Part shown: piece after piece, positions 1 through 7,765 of the stretch | How positions within the stretch are numbered: the first letter of the stretch is position 1 | How the letters are laid out: the number at the start of each line of letters is the position of its first letter | Source: Sciscionella marina DSM 45152 | GTDB taxonomy: Bacteria; Actinomycetota; Actinomycetes; Mycobacteriales; Pseudonocardiaceae | Assembly (NCBI RefSeq): GCF_000379465.1 | Contig: NZ_KB905381.1 | Span: 744,001-808,000 of the forward strand | DNA length: 64,000 bases | Direction of reading: 5' to 3' | Position numbers and translations under genes: made by a program | The notes under the pieces: generated by a model | The model's database searches: none | What the model saw: the letters and a program-made list of their open reading frames with translations, nothing else | What the model was told of the DNA's origin: nothing

Positions 1-1
1 C

Positions 2-2293
2 GGTCTGGACGCCGAGCGGGTCGGTACCTTCGAGCGGGCACTCGAACGGATCCACGCCGACGACAAGGCCAAGCTCGAGGCGGCGATCTCCCGGGTGCTC
101 GGGCCGGTCGGCAGCGGCGAGGTGGAGCTGCGCTACCGGGACGGTGAGGATCACTACAAGCGGGTGTACGTCTACGGGGAACGCATCACCGACGAGAACG
201 GCGAGCAGTGGCTGGTCGGGAACGTGCACGACCTGACCCGGCTGCGCGAACTCGAGCAGGCGGTCGAGGAGGGCGAGACCCGCCTCGCCGGGCTCAACCG
301 GGTGCTGGAGATCGGCACCTGGTCCTGGGACGCCGGGGCGAACACGGTGGAGTTGTCCGCGCGGCTGCGGGAATTGTGGCGGTTCGCCGTGGAGGACCAG
401 CCGGGAACCGAGGACCTCATCGAGCGGTTGCACGAGGAGGACCGCAGGCGGGTCTGGCAGCAGTGCCGGACGGTGCTGCGGACCGGAAGGGCCGCCGAGT
501 TCGAGACCCGGTTCTCTGATATGCACGGGAATCCGCACAAGATCCACGTGTTCGCCGAGCGCAAGACCGATGCCGAGGGCAACCGGCGGCTGGTCGGCTC
601 CGCCTACGACCTCACCGAGCAGTGGCTGGCCGAGACGAAGGTGGAACGGTCCGGGCAGCGCTACGCCGACCTGGTCGCGGCGAGCCCGATGGGGATCGCG
701 CTGGTGGACGACCAGGCACGGATCGCCGATGTGAACGAGGCGCTGTGCGAACTGCTCGGTACCGCCCGCGAGCAGGTGGTCGGCACGGCGGTCACCGAAC
801 TGGCCCACGATGACGACCAGCCCTGCTCCTACGAGTCCTTCTTCGAGTACGCGGAGGCTTCCAGCGGTCAGCCCCGCCGGTACACGGTGCGCAGGGCGGA
901 TGGTTCCGGGGTGCCGTGCGAGGTGCGCACCGCGGCCTCGGTGCAGGACGACGGGCGCACGTTCTGGGTGATGATGTACACCGGCGTCGGCGAGCAGGGA
1001 GCGGACGCGAAGCCGCGCGGGGTGGACGAGCTGACCGGGCTGCTCAATCGTGCCGGGGTACAGGCCGAGCTGCGGGCACTGCTCGCGAACGGGCACGCCG
1101 CGCAATTGGCCGTGCTGTTCTGCGATGTGGACAATTTCGCCCGGATCAACGATTCGCTCGGTCACGATTTCGGCGACGACGTACTCATCGCGCTCGCCGA
1201 GCGGCTGCGCACCGAACTGCCCCCGCACTGTGCCGCCGCGCGGCACTCCGGGGACGAGTTCGTGGTGGTGTGCTCGGATGTGCGCGCGGTCGGCGGGCTC
1301 GACCGGCTCGCCGAGCGGATCAGCGAACTGCTCGGGCAGCCCGCGGTCGTGCACGGCCAGCAGGTGCAGGTCTCGGTGTCCATCGGGGCCGCGGTACCGA
1401 GCGATGGCCTGGACAACGAGGTCGATCTGCTGCGTTTCGCCGACGCGGCCATGTTCGAGAGCAAGCGCGGGGGCAGCGGCAGTTTCTCGGTCGCGGGCGT
1501 CGCGCTGATCGAGTCGATGGGCGGCAAACTGCAACTGGAATCCCAGCTGCGCCAGGCATTGGCGGGCGCGGACCCGGATTCCGGACTGGTGCTGCACTTC
1601 CAGTCCATTGTGGACACTCAGGGCGTCGTCGTCGGTGCCGAGGCACTGGTGCGCTGGAACCACCCGGAGCGCGGAATGCTGTCCCCGGACAAATTCCTGA
1701 CCGTCGCCGCGGAGGCGGATCTGTTGCGGGCGCTGGACAACTGGGTGCTGCGCAGCGCGCTCGCCGAGGCGAGCCGCTGGCCGGACAGCGGGCGCCCGGT
1801 GCGGGTCGCGGTGAACCTCTCCGCACTGCTGCCCGGAACCCAGGAATTCGACGAGACGGTGCGCGCGGTGCTCGCCGAGACCGGGATCGATCCGTCGCGG
1901 GTGGTGCTCGAGCTCGTGGAGACCTCGCTCGTCACGCTGCCCGCGGAGGGCATCGCGGTGATGCGCGAACTCGTCGCGGACGGGGTGCAGTTCGCCGTGG
2001 ACGACTTCGGCACCGGATATTCCTCGCTGGCCCGGCTCAAGGATCTGCCGGTGCAGATCATCAAGGTGGACCGGAAATTCGTCGCCGGGGTCAACCACGA
2101 CACCTCGGACACCGCGGTAGTGCGCGCGGTGGTGGACCTGGCGAACGCGATGGGGCGCCGGTGCGTCGCGGAGGGTGTCGAACTGGTGGAGCAGTTCGAG
2201 ACACTGCGTGCCGAGGGAGTCGACGAATATCAGGGCTGGCTGTTCTCCCGGCCGCTGCCCGCGGCCGAGTTCCGGGCCCTCATCCAGGAATAG
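2..2293 (+). CDS. PAS-PAS-GGDEF-EAL c-di-GMP turnover protein, 5' partial
   Basis: The frame is open from the first complete codon, so the N-terminus lies outside the window; an internal GTG at 95 falls inside a PAS fold and is not a credible start. At least three PAS/PAC segments (roughly 1-330, containing blocks such as GNVHDLTRLRELEQ and GSAYDLTEQW) precede a diguanylate cyclase domain (about 340-495) and a C-terminal phosphodiesterase domain (about 510-760). The cyclase signature reads SGDEF instead of GGDEF, and no RxxD inhibitory site is visible upstream of it. The phosphodiesterase domain keeps EALVRW, the VNLS and ELVET metal-binding blocks, DDFGTGYSSL and AEGVE, so it is probably active. 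Known role of the family: making or degrading the second messenger c-di-GMP in response to signals sensed by PAS domains. No transmembrane segment is visible in the part present. Whether the cyclase half is active or only an allosteric GTP sensor cannot be decided from sequence. Confidence 0.93.
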   Translation, partial: GLDAERVGTFERALERIHADDKAKLEAAISRVLGPVGSGEVELRYRDGEDHYKRVYVYGERITDENGEQWLVGNVHDLTRLRELEQAVEEGETRLAGLNRVLEIGTWSWDAGANTVELSARLRELWRFAVEDQPGTEDLIERLHEEDRRRVWQQCRTVLRTGRAAEFETRFSDMHGNPHKIHVFAERKTDAEGNRRLVGSAYDLTEQWLAETKVERSGQRYADLVAASPMGIALVDDQARIADVNEALCELLGTAREQVVGTAVTELAHDDDQPCSYESFFEYAEASSGQPRRYTVRRADGSGVPCEVRTAASVQDDGRTFWVMMYTGVGEQGADAKPRGVDELTGLLNRAGVQAELRALLANGHAAQLAVLFCDVDNFARINDSLGHDFGDDVLIALAERLRTELPPHCAAARHSGDEFVVVCSDVRAVGGLDRLAERISELLGQPAVVHGQQVQVSVSIGAAVPSDGLDNEVDLLRFADAAMFESKRGGSGSFSVAGVALIESMGGKLQLESQLRQALAGADPDSGLVLHFQSIVDTQGVVVGAEALVRWNHPERGMLSPDKFLTVAAEADLLRALDNWVLRSALAEASRWPDSGRPVRVAVNLSALLPGTQEFDETVRAVLAETGIDPSRVVLELVETSLVTLPAEGIAVMRELVADGVQFAVDDFGTGYSSLARLKDLPVQIIKVDRKFVAGVNHDTSDTAVVRAVVDLANAMGRRCVAEGVELVEQFETLRAEGVDEYQGWLFSRPLPAAEFRALIQE

Positions 2294-2402
2294 CCGGTCT
2301 CAACATAGTGGAATCGGCCCGGTTTGTCGGCGGCTCGGGTTAGGGTCGGGAAAAGAAGCGCAGGCGGCTGTAGGGAGGCCGTCGTGACCTCGGACGGCAC
2401 CA

Positions 2403-3500
2403 GTGATCGAATTCCAATCCGTCACGAAACGCTATGACGATGGCGCGACGGCGGTCGATGATCTCGACCTGCGCGTCGAAACAGGCAGCATCACCGTGTT
2501 CGTCGGCCCGTCCGGCTGTGGGAAGACCACCTCGCTGCGGATGGTGAACCGCATGCTCGATCCGACCTCGGGCCGGATCCTTGTCGACGGCAAGGATGTG
2601 ATGGAGTCCGATCCCGCGCTGCTGCGCAGGGGGATCGGCTACGTCATCCAGCATTCGGGGCTGTTCCCGCATCGCAACGTGCTGGACAACATCGCGACCG
2701 TGCCCATGCTCTCCGGGGAGAAGAAACCCAGGGCGCGCGCGAGGGCCCGCGAGCTGCTCGACGTCGTCGGCCTCTCCGAGGAGCTCGCCGAGCGCTATCC
2801 CGCGCAGCTGTCCGGCGGGCAGCAGCAGCGGGTCGGGGTGGCCCGCGCGCTCGCCGCCGATCCGCCGATCCTGCTCATGGACGAACCGTTCTCCGCGGTC
2901 GACCCCGTGGTGCGCGACGAGCTGCAGGACGAGCTGCTCCGGCTGCAGGCGGAGCTGGACAAGACGATCGTGTTCGTCACCCACGACATCGACGAGGCGG
3001 TCAAGCTCGGCGAGAAGGTCGCGGTGTTCCGGGAGGGTGGCAAGCTCGCGCAGTACGACGAGCCCTCGAAGGTATTGCGCCAGCCCGCGGACGAGTTCGT
3101 CGCCGGATTCGTCGGCCGGGACCGCGGCTATCGCGGGCTGTCCTTCGTGGAACCGGGCGCGTTCACACTGCAGACCGTGCCGACCACCCGGTTCGGCGAA
3201 CCACTCGACGGGCCGACCCGGGACTGGACGCTCGCGCTCGACGAGCAGGACCGCCCGCGCGGCTGGCTGGCCCCGGGAACGGTGCCGGACGGCGTGGTCA
3301 CCCAGTCCGCGCTGAGCCCGAACGGTTCGTTGTATCTGGAGGGATCCCCGCTGCGCGGGGCGCTGGACTCGGCACTGTCCAGCCCGGCGAACTTCGCGGT
3401 CGTCGTGGACGGGGAAGGGACCTTCCGGGGCGTGGTGCCCTCGCAGACGGTGCTGGAGACCATCGAGGGCAGCAAACCGGAACGAGCAGCCGATGTTTGA
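2403..3500 (+). CDS. opuCA: Osmoprotectant (betaine/choline-type) ABC transporter ATP-binding protein
   Basis: A 365-residue ABC ATPase of the ProV/OpuCA group. Walker A is GPSGCGKTT (about 36-44), the Q-loop is YVIQHSG, the signature LSGGQQQR, Walker B ILLMDEPFSAVDP and the H-loop VTHD. A C-terminal extension of about 110 residues occupies the place of the CBS tandem seen in ProV/OpuA, but the CBS sequence is hard to recognise. Homologues energise uptake of glycine betaine, carnitine, choline or related compatible solutes and respond to ionic strength. The GTG at 2403 begins the conserved IEFQSVTKRY segment but has no good Shine-Dalgarno sequence; a strong GGGAGG lies upstream in front of a different, out-of-frame GTG at 2384. 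The next gene starts inside the end of this one (8-bp overlap), so the four genes form one operon. Confidence 0.93.
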   Translation: MIEFQSVTKRYDDGATAVDDLDLRVETGSITVFVGPSGCGKTTSLRMVNRMLDPTSGRILVDGKDVMESDPALLRRGIGYVIQHSGLFPHRNVLDNIATVPMLSGEKKPRARARARELLDVVGLSEELAERYPAQLSGGQQQRVGVARALAADPPILLMDEPFSAVDPVVRDELQDELLRLQAELDKTIVFVTHDIDEAVKLGEKVAVFREGGKLAQYDEPSKVLRQPADEFVAGFVGRDRGYRGLSFVEPGAFTLQTVPTTRFGEPLDGPTRDWTLALDEQDRPRGWLAPGTVPDGVVTQSALSPNGSLYLEGSPLRGALDSALSSPANFAVVVDGEGTFRGVVPSQTVLETIEGSKPERAADV

Positions 3501-4155
3501 CGAACTGGGCGAATTCCTGGGCAGCGCGAACACCCGCGCCGCCATTCTCGGTGACCTCGGCCAGCACGTGTACCTGGCACTGCTTCCGCTCGTGGTCGGG
3601 GTGGTGCTGGCCATCGCGATCGGCGCGGTCGCGCACCGGACCCGGCGGCTGCGCGGATTCTTCCTGGTACCGGCGAACCTGATCTACACACTGCCTTCGC
3701 TGGCGCTGTTCGTGGTGATCCCGGGCATCATCGGCACCAGGATCCTCGACCCGGTGAACGTGATCGTGGCGCTCTCGCTCTACACGACCGCGCTGCTGAT
3801 CCGCCCGGTGATCGAAGCGCTCGACTCGATCGACGCGAGCGTGGTCGCCGCGGCCACCGCGATGGGGTACCGCCCGCTGCGCCGATTCTTCGCGATCCAG
3901 CTCCCGCTCGCCGTCCCGGTGCTCGCCGCGGGGGTCCGGGTCGCGTCGGTGAGCAACATCAGCCTGGTCACGGTCGGCGCGATCATCGGAACCGGCGGGC
4001 TCGGGGTGCTGTTCACCGACGGGTTCGCGCGGGAGTACTTCGCCCCGATCATCGTGGGCATCGTGCTGACCCTGCTGCTCGCGCTCGTCGTGGACCTGGT
4101 GCTCGTCGCCATGCGCAAATTCCTGACCCCCTGGCAGCGAGGTGTGAGCACATGA
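3493..4155 (+). CDS. opuCB: Osmoprotectant ABC transporter permease (first)
   Basis: A 220-residue integral membrane protein with five or six hydrophobic segments and a canonical inner-membrane permease (EAA-like) loop, AATAMGYRPLRRFFAIQLPLAVPVLAAG, shown here by its position at about 117-142. It matches the short permeases of OpuB/OpuC-type systems, which form a heterodimeric channel with a second permease. The ATG at 3493 overlaps the ATPase gene by 8 bp, and its own stop overlaps the start of the second permease (ATGA at 4152-4155), so translation is probably coupled. Length and topology are normal for the family. Confidence 0.92.
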   Translation: MFDELGEFLGSANTRAAILGDLGQHVYLALLPLVVGVVLAIAIGAVAHRTRRLRGFFLVPANLIYTLPSLALFVVIPGIIGTRILDPVNVIVALSLYTTALLIRPVIEALDSIDASVVAAATAMGYRPLRRFFAIQLPLAVPVLAAGVRVASVSNISLVTVGAIIGTGGLGVLFTDGFAREYFAPIIVGIVLTLLLALVVDLVLVAMRKFLTPWQRGVST

Positions 4156-4925
4156 TCGGCGATATCGTTTCCTGGCTCGGCGATCCGGCGCACTGGACCG
4201 GGCCGAACGGGATCTGGCCCCGGCTCTGGGAGCATCTCGGGTTCTGCCTGCTCGCGCTCGGCATCGCGACCGTGATCGCGGTTCCGCTCGGTGCCTTCGT
4301 CGGGCACACCGGGCGCGGCGGCGTGGTGCTGGTCGGCCTGGCGAACATCGTGCGTGCGCTGCCGACCCTCGGCCTGGTGACCTTCCTGTTCCTGATCTTC
4401 ACCGAGAGCAAGCCGGCCACGATCATCGGGCTCGTGGTGCTGGCCATTCCGCCGATCCTGGCCGGAACCTACTCCGGGATCGCCTCCGCGGACGAGCGCG
4501 CGCTGGACGCGGCGACCGGGGTCGGCATGACCGGCTGGCAGCGGTTGTTCCAGGTGGAGTTCCCGATCGCGATTCCGCTGCTGCTCGGCGGGATCCGCAA
4601 CGCCATGCTGCAACTGGTCGCGACCACCGCGGTCGCCGCCTACGTCGGGCTCGGCGGCCTCGGACGGCTGCTGCTGGACGGGCTGGCGGTGCTCGACTAT
4701 CCCAAGGTCGTCGCGGGGCCCTGTTCACCGCGCTGCTGGCGATGGCAGCCGATCTCGTGCTCGCCGGGATCCAGCGCATCATCGTGCCGTACGGGCTGCG
4801 GGTCGCCGCAGCCGTCGCCGCGGGACGCAGCATGGAGACCAAGCCGGCCACCGCGGAGGCGCCCGCATGAAGCGCAAACTGTTCGTCGTGCTGTGCGCGG
4901 CCGCCCTGCTCGCCGGTTGCGGTGA
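4152..4925 (+). CDS. opuCD: Osmoprotectant ABC transporter permease (second), apparently frameshifted near its 3' end
   Basis: As read, the frame gives 257 residues. The first 188 are a normal OpuC permease (SWLGDPAHWTGPNGIWPRLW at the N-terminus, then the EAA-like loop AATGVGMTGWQRLFQ). After DYPKVVAG at about 4715 the frame turns into an Arg/Pro/Ser-rich tail with no membrane character. Adding one G to the GGGG run at 4715-4718 restores ALFTALLAMAADLVLAGIQR, a good last membrane segment, and moves the stop to 4868-4870, forming the ATGA overlap with the lipoprotein gene that this operon style predicts. The restored protein is 239 residues, the normal family length. Either the assembly has a homopolymer error or the allele has lost its last transmembrane segment. 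All four genes of the transporter are otherwise intact. Confidence 0.85.
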   Translation: MIGDIVSWLGDPAHWTGPNGIWPRLWEHLGFCLLALGIATVIAVPLGAFVGHTGRGGVVLVGLANIVRALPTLGLVTFLFLIFTESKPATIIGLVVLAIPPILAGTYSGIASADERALDAATGVGMTGWQRLFQVEFPIAIPLLLGGIRNAMLQLVATTAVAAYVGLGGLGRLLLDGLAVLDYPKVVAGPCSPRCWRWQPISCSPGSSASSCRTGCGSPQPSPRDAAWRPSRPPRRRPHEAQTVRRAVRGRPARRLR

Positions 4926-5754
4926 TCCGCTCAAGGGCGGCGGCGAGGGCGGCAACCGGGGGGAGATCATCATCGGCTCCTCCGATGTCCCGGAGAACCT
5001 GGTCATCGCGCAGCTCTACGCGACCGCGCTGACCAAGGGCGGGGCGCGCAACGTGGTCATCCGCCCACCGGTCGGCGGCCGCGAGGTCGTGGTCAAGGCG
5101 CTGCAGGACAAGTCGCTCTCGCTGACCCCCGACTACAGCGGAAACCTGTTGCAGTACTTCGACAAACCCAATCAGGCCACCGAATCCGGCCAGGTCTACC
5201 GCGAACTGCGCAAGGCGCTTCCGCCCTCGCTCGACGTGCTCGAACAGGCGCCCGCCGAGGACAAGGATGTCCTGGTGGTGAAGAAGGAGACCGCGGACAC
5301 CGGGATCCGTTCGCTGGCCGACCTCGGGCCGCGTTGCGGGGACTTCGTGTTCGGCGGGCCCGGGCAGTGGCCGGACCGGTGGGAGGCCAAGATCAAGAAG
5401 CGCTACGGCTGCACCTTCCGCCAGCTCACCACCACCGACACCGGGGGACCGGTCACCGTGGCCGCACTGAAATCCGGCAAGGCGCAGGTGGTGGACATGT
5501 TCTCCACCGACTCGCGGATCGCCGGCAACGGATTCGTTCCGCTCGCCGATCCGAAACACCTGTTCCCGGCCCAGCACATCGTCCCGCTGGTGGCCAAGGG
5601 CGCGCTGACCGAACGGGAACGGGGCATCCTGAACCGGCTTTCCGCCGCACTCACCACCGACAAGCTCGCCAAGCTCGACGACGAGTACACCGTGGCCAAA
5701 CGCGATCCGGTGGACATCGCCGAGGAATTCCTGCGCGCCAACAAACTCATGTGA
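4867..5754 (+). CDS. opuCC: Osmoprotectant ABC transporter substrate-binding lipoprotein
   Basis: A 295-residue lipoprotein. The N-terminus MKRKLFVVLCAAALLAGC is a type II signal peptide with lipobox LAGC, so the mature protein is anchored by its Cys on the outer face of the membrane. The body (GSSDVPENLVIAQLYATAL ... TPDYSGNLLQYF ... RIAGNGFVPLADPKHLFPAQ) matches OpuAC/ProX-like binding proteins for quaternary amines. The ATG at 4867 would form an ATGA overlap with the stop of the frameshift-corrected permease gene. It is the last gene of the opu-type operon. Substrate choice (betaine, choline, carnitine, ectoine) cannot be read directly. Confidence 0.92.
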   Translation: MKRKLFVVLCAAALLAGCGDPLKGGGEGGNRGEIIIGSSDVPENLVIAQLYATALTKGGARNVVIRPPVGGREVVVKALQDKSLSLTPDYSGNLLQYFDKPNQATESGQVYRELRKALPPSLDVLEQAPAEDKDVLVVKKETADTGIRSLADLGPRCGDFVFGGPGQWPDRWEAKIKKRYGCTFRQLTTTDTGGPVTVAALKSGKAQVVDMFSTDSRIAGNGFVPLADPKHLFPAQHIVPLVAKGALTERERGILNRLSAALTTDKLAKLDDEYTVAKRDPVDIAEEFLRANKLM

Positions 5755-5772
5755 CGGCCTCGTGTGACAGCG

Positions 5773-5802
5773 GCGAAAGTGTCGCGGGGGTTCGACTTTC
5801 GC
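5773..5802. terminator. Inverted repeat after the opuC operon, possible factor-dependent terminator
   Basis: GCGAAAGT at 5773-5780 is repeated as its perfect complement ACTTTCGC at 5795-5802 with a 14-nt loop. It lies 18 bp after the opuCC stop. There is no T-run on either side, so it may be a processing stem or an operator for the next gene rather than an intrinsic terminator. Confidence 0.4.
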
Positions 5803-5863
5803 AGGGGGCTGCGGCTGCTTTTCGCCGTGTCGCGGCAGGGGGACGCTGCTGTGCAATGGTGGC

Positions 5864-6343
5864 ATGTCAACACGATCGAATCCCGCGCACGCGATCGTCC
5901 GCGTGCTGTTCGTCAACCTCGGTATCGGCGCCCTCGTCGCGGTGCTCACGATCCTGTTCCGCGAGCAGATCCTGAACCACCAGCTGCACGCACTCGCCGT
6001 GCCACCCGCGCAATGGCAGCAGACCCATGACATGCTCTCCGGCCAGCTGTGGTCCCGGCCGGGCACGATCGCGGTCATGACGCTCGTGTACGCCTTCGTG
6101 GTGCGCGACCTGTACCGGGGCAAGCGCCGCGCCTACATCCGGGCGCACGTGGTCGCCGCCATCGGCGTGGTCGTCTACGGCTACCTCGTCTTCTCCGGCC
6201 AGTACCCGGCCTGGGTGACGGTGCTGTTCGCGGCGCAGGCCCTGGTCGCCCTGACGCTGCTGGTCCTGTTGCGCCGCCGCCCGGCGCGCGCCTTCTTCGC
6301 CCGGGAAGAGAAACCCGACCGCGCCCCGCAATCCGCGCGGTGA
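5864..6343 (+). CDS. Small integral membrane protein, unknown function
   Basis: A 159-residue protein with three clear hydrophobic stretches (about 10-30, 65-82 and 95-135), basic loops (DLYRGKRRAYIR) and a basic C-terminus. I do not recognise a family with an assigned function. It stands alone: the opuC operon ends 109 bp upstream, and the following genes are on the other strand. The last codons lie inside the left copy of a 45-bp direct repeat that flanks the mazEF module, so the gene's 3' end marks the junction of that insertion. Confidence 0.75.
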   Translation: MSTRSNPAHAIVRVLFVNLGIGALVAVLTILFREQILNHQLHALAVPPAQWQQTHDMLSGQLWSRPGTIAVMTLVYAFVVRDLYRGKRRAYIRAHVVAAIGVVVYGYLVFSGQYPAWVTVLFAAQALVALTLLVLLRRRPARAFFAREEKPDRAPQSAR

Positions 6344-6362
6344 GTTCACCGGCCGAGGCGCG
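6318..6362. repeat. Left copy of 45-bp direct repeat flanking mazEF
   Basis: This 45-bp segment matches 6992-7036 at 42 of 45 positions (same orientation, 674 bp apart). The right copy is the true 3' end of the IclR gene; this copy covers the end of the small membrane-protein gene and the end of mazF. Sequence outside the repeats is unrelated. It looks like the footprint of an insertion or recombination event that brought in the toxin-antitoxin pair. Confidence 0.75.
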
Positions 6363-6363
6363 A

Positions 6364-6678
6364 TCAGGTCAGGGAGAACACGATTCGGACGGCGCGATCG
6401 ATCGCGAGCAGTTCCCCGGTTGTGAGGTGCCCGGCCATGTCACCGAGCCGCTCGGGATCGACCGCGGTCGTCTGCTCGACGAGTACGCGAGCGGATTTTC
6501 CGCTGATCTCGATTTCGGGCCGAAAGTCAGCTGCGCGTGCGCTGGTCGATGTCGGTGCGACCAACCACGTCGACAACGGCAGGAGGTCGGATTGCAGCAC
6601 GACCGCGTACCGCCGGCCGCGCTGTTCATGTCCTCGGGTGTTCTTGGGTGCCCTCAGCCGGTAGACGTCACCACGCAC
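6364..6678 (-). CDS. mazF: MazF/PemK-type endoribonuclease toxin
   Basis: About 104 residues beginning RGDVYRLRAPKNTRGHEQ and continuing RRYAVVLQSDLLPLSTWLVAPTSTSAR. This is the MazF/PemK SH3-like barrel: the first strand (GDVYRL), the RGHEQ loop and the R-YAVVLQ strand are typical, and the VEQTTAVDPERLG block near the C-terminus is the usual dimer/active-site region. MazF toxins cleave mRNA or tRNA at short motifs until bound by their antitoxin. The GTG at 6678 is chosen because the family fold begins there and it lies inside the last codons of the antitoxin gene (11-bp overlap), the usual antitoxin-first arrangement. Confidence 0.88.
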   Translation of the reverse strand: MRGDVYRLRAPKNTRGHEQRGRRYAVVLQSDLLPLSTWLVAPTSTSARAADFRPEIEISGKSARVLVEQTTAVDPERLGDMAGHLTTGELLAIDRAVRIVFSLT

Positions 6679-6910
6679 GGATGGCGTCCAGGTCAGCGCG
6701 GGCCGCACGCATTTCGGCCCGGTCGTCCTCGTCAGCCGCGATTGCCTCGGCCTGGGCGCGAATGCGGTCGCGCTGGAGCTGGCGTGCCTCATCGAGGATC
6801 GCACGCCGGATCACCTCGGAGCGGTCGCTGCCATCCGTGTTCTCCAGCAGCCATTCGATTGCTTCGACAGTGGATTCGTCGGCCCGGAAACTCACTGTAG
6901 CTCCAGTCAT
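6668..6910 (-). CDS. mazE: MazE-like ribbon-helix-helix antitoxin
   Basis: An 80-residue acidic protein starting MTGATVSFRADESTVEAIEW and continuing DGSDRSEVIRRAILDEARQL. This is a ribbon-helix-helix DNA-binding N-terminus followed by a charged helical tail that would wrap around the toxin. Antitoxins of this kind bind their own promoter alone or with the toxin. The gene precedes and overlaps mazF. It has no Shine-Dalgarno sequence; a -10 box lies 7 nt before the ATG, so the message is probably leaderless. The local AT-rich stretch (6905-6945) contrasts with the roughly 70% GC surroundings, in keeping with acquisition. Confidence 0.87.
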   Translation of the reverse strand: MTGATVSFRADESTVEAIEWLLENTDGSDRSEVIRRAILDEARQLQRDRIRAQAEAIAADEDDRAEMRAARADLDAIRAW

Positions 6911-6946
6911 AACATAAATTGTATCACGTAGTGTATTATGTGCGGT
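6911..6946 (-). promoter_or_regulatory. mazEF promoter with overlapping imperfect palindrome
   Basis: On the minus strand a -10 box TACAAT (6923-6918) ends 7 nt before the mazE ATG, predicting transcription from the A of the start codon. It lies within an AT-rich imperfect inverted repeat centred on CACGTAGTG (about 6925-6933, arms GTATCAC and GTGTATT). The overlap of palindrome and -10 box fits autorepression by the MazE ribbon-helix-helix protein. No good -35 is visible. Confidence 0.6.
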
Positions 6947-6988
6947 CGTATGATCGGTGGAACGGGAATCACACCGACTGGATAGAAT

Positions 6989-7765
6989 TCAACCGCGCCC
7001 CCCAATCCGCGCGGTGAGCTCACCGGCCGCGGCGCGGACCTCGGCGGCCAGTTCCGGCCAGGTGTTCGCGCAGTCCCCGGCGCAGACGTGCCGGAAGGTC
7101 ACGCTGATCGCGGCGACCGGGCGCCCGTCGTGGTCGTGCACCCGCGCGGCGACGGAGGCGTAACCTTCGCTGACGAAGCCGTCCTCGATGGACCAGCCGA
7201 GCCTGGCCTCCTCGGTGAGCAGGGCGCGCAGTGCGGGCAGGTTCTTGGGGCCTCGCCCGGTGCGGTCCACGAAGGCATCGGCGTTCGGGAACAGGGCGCG
7301 CACTTGCGCGGCGGGCATCCCGGCGAGCACGGCGCGACCGGATGCGGGCAGCGCGGCGGGCAGGCGCACCCCGACGGCGGTGACCAGCCCCTGGGTGGTG
7401 GCCGGCTGTTCGCGGGCGAGGTACAGCGCCTCGGCGCCGTGCAGGATGCCGAGGTGCGCGGTGTACCCGGTGCGTTCGACGAGCCCGCGGAGCAGGGGCC
7501 GGGCGAGCCGTTCGAGGGGATCGCGGCGCACGTAGGCGGAACCGAGTTCGAAGGTGGCCAGGCCGAGCCCGTAGCGGTTCTCCTCGGGGAGGTGGGTCAC
7601 GAATCCGGCCTCGGTGAGTTCGGCGAGCAGGTGGTAGGTCGTGGACCGGGGCAGTTCGAGGGTGCCCGCGATGGCCGAGGCGGTCATCGGGTTCACGTGG
7701 CTGCCGAGCAGGCGCAGGATGGCCAGACCCCTGCGCAGTGCGGGCACATCGCTGGACTCACCCAT
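6989..7765 (-). CDS. IclR-family transcriptional regulator
   Basis: A 258-residue protein. The winged helix-turn-helix occupies about 8-70 (ALRRGLAILRLLG, then TASAIAGTLELPRSTTYHLL), followed by the IclR effector domain (TGYTAHLGILHGAEALYLAR, GYASVAARVHDHDGRPVAAI). IclR proteins bind small organic acids and repress or activate catabolic operons. The ATG at 7765 overlaps the end of the upstream response-regulator gene by 8 bp, and that gene overlaps the kinase gene by 4, so kinase, response regulator and IclR form one operon. A translationally coupled IclR regulator in a two-component operon is unusual. The 3' end is duplicated at 6318-6362. Confidence 0.9.
   Translation of the reverse strand: MGESSDVPALRRGLAILRLLGSHVNPMTASAIAGTLELPRSTTYHLLAELTEAGFVTHLPEENRYGLGLATFELGSAYVRRDPLERLARPLLRGLVERTGYTAHLGILHGAEALYLAREQPATTQGLVTAVGVRLPAALPASGRAVLAGMPAAQVRALFPNADAFVDRTGRGPKNLPALRALLTEEARLGWSIEDGFVSEGYASVAARVHDHDGRPVAAISVTFRHVCAGDCANTWPELAAEVRAAAGELTARIGGRG
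6992..7036. repeat. Right copy of 45-bp direct repeat flanking mazEF
   Basis: This is the native 3' end of the IclR gene, encoding its last residues. It is repeated at 6318-6362 with three differences. The toxin-antitoxin genes lie between the copies, so a single crossover would delete them together. Confidence 0.75.
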
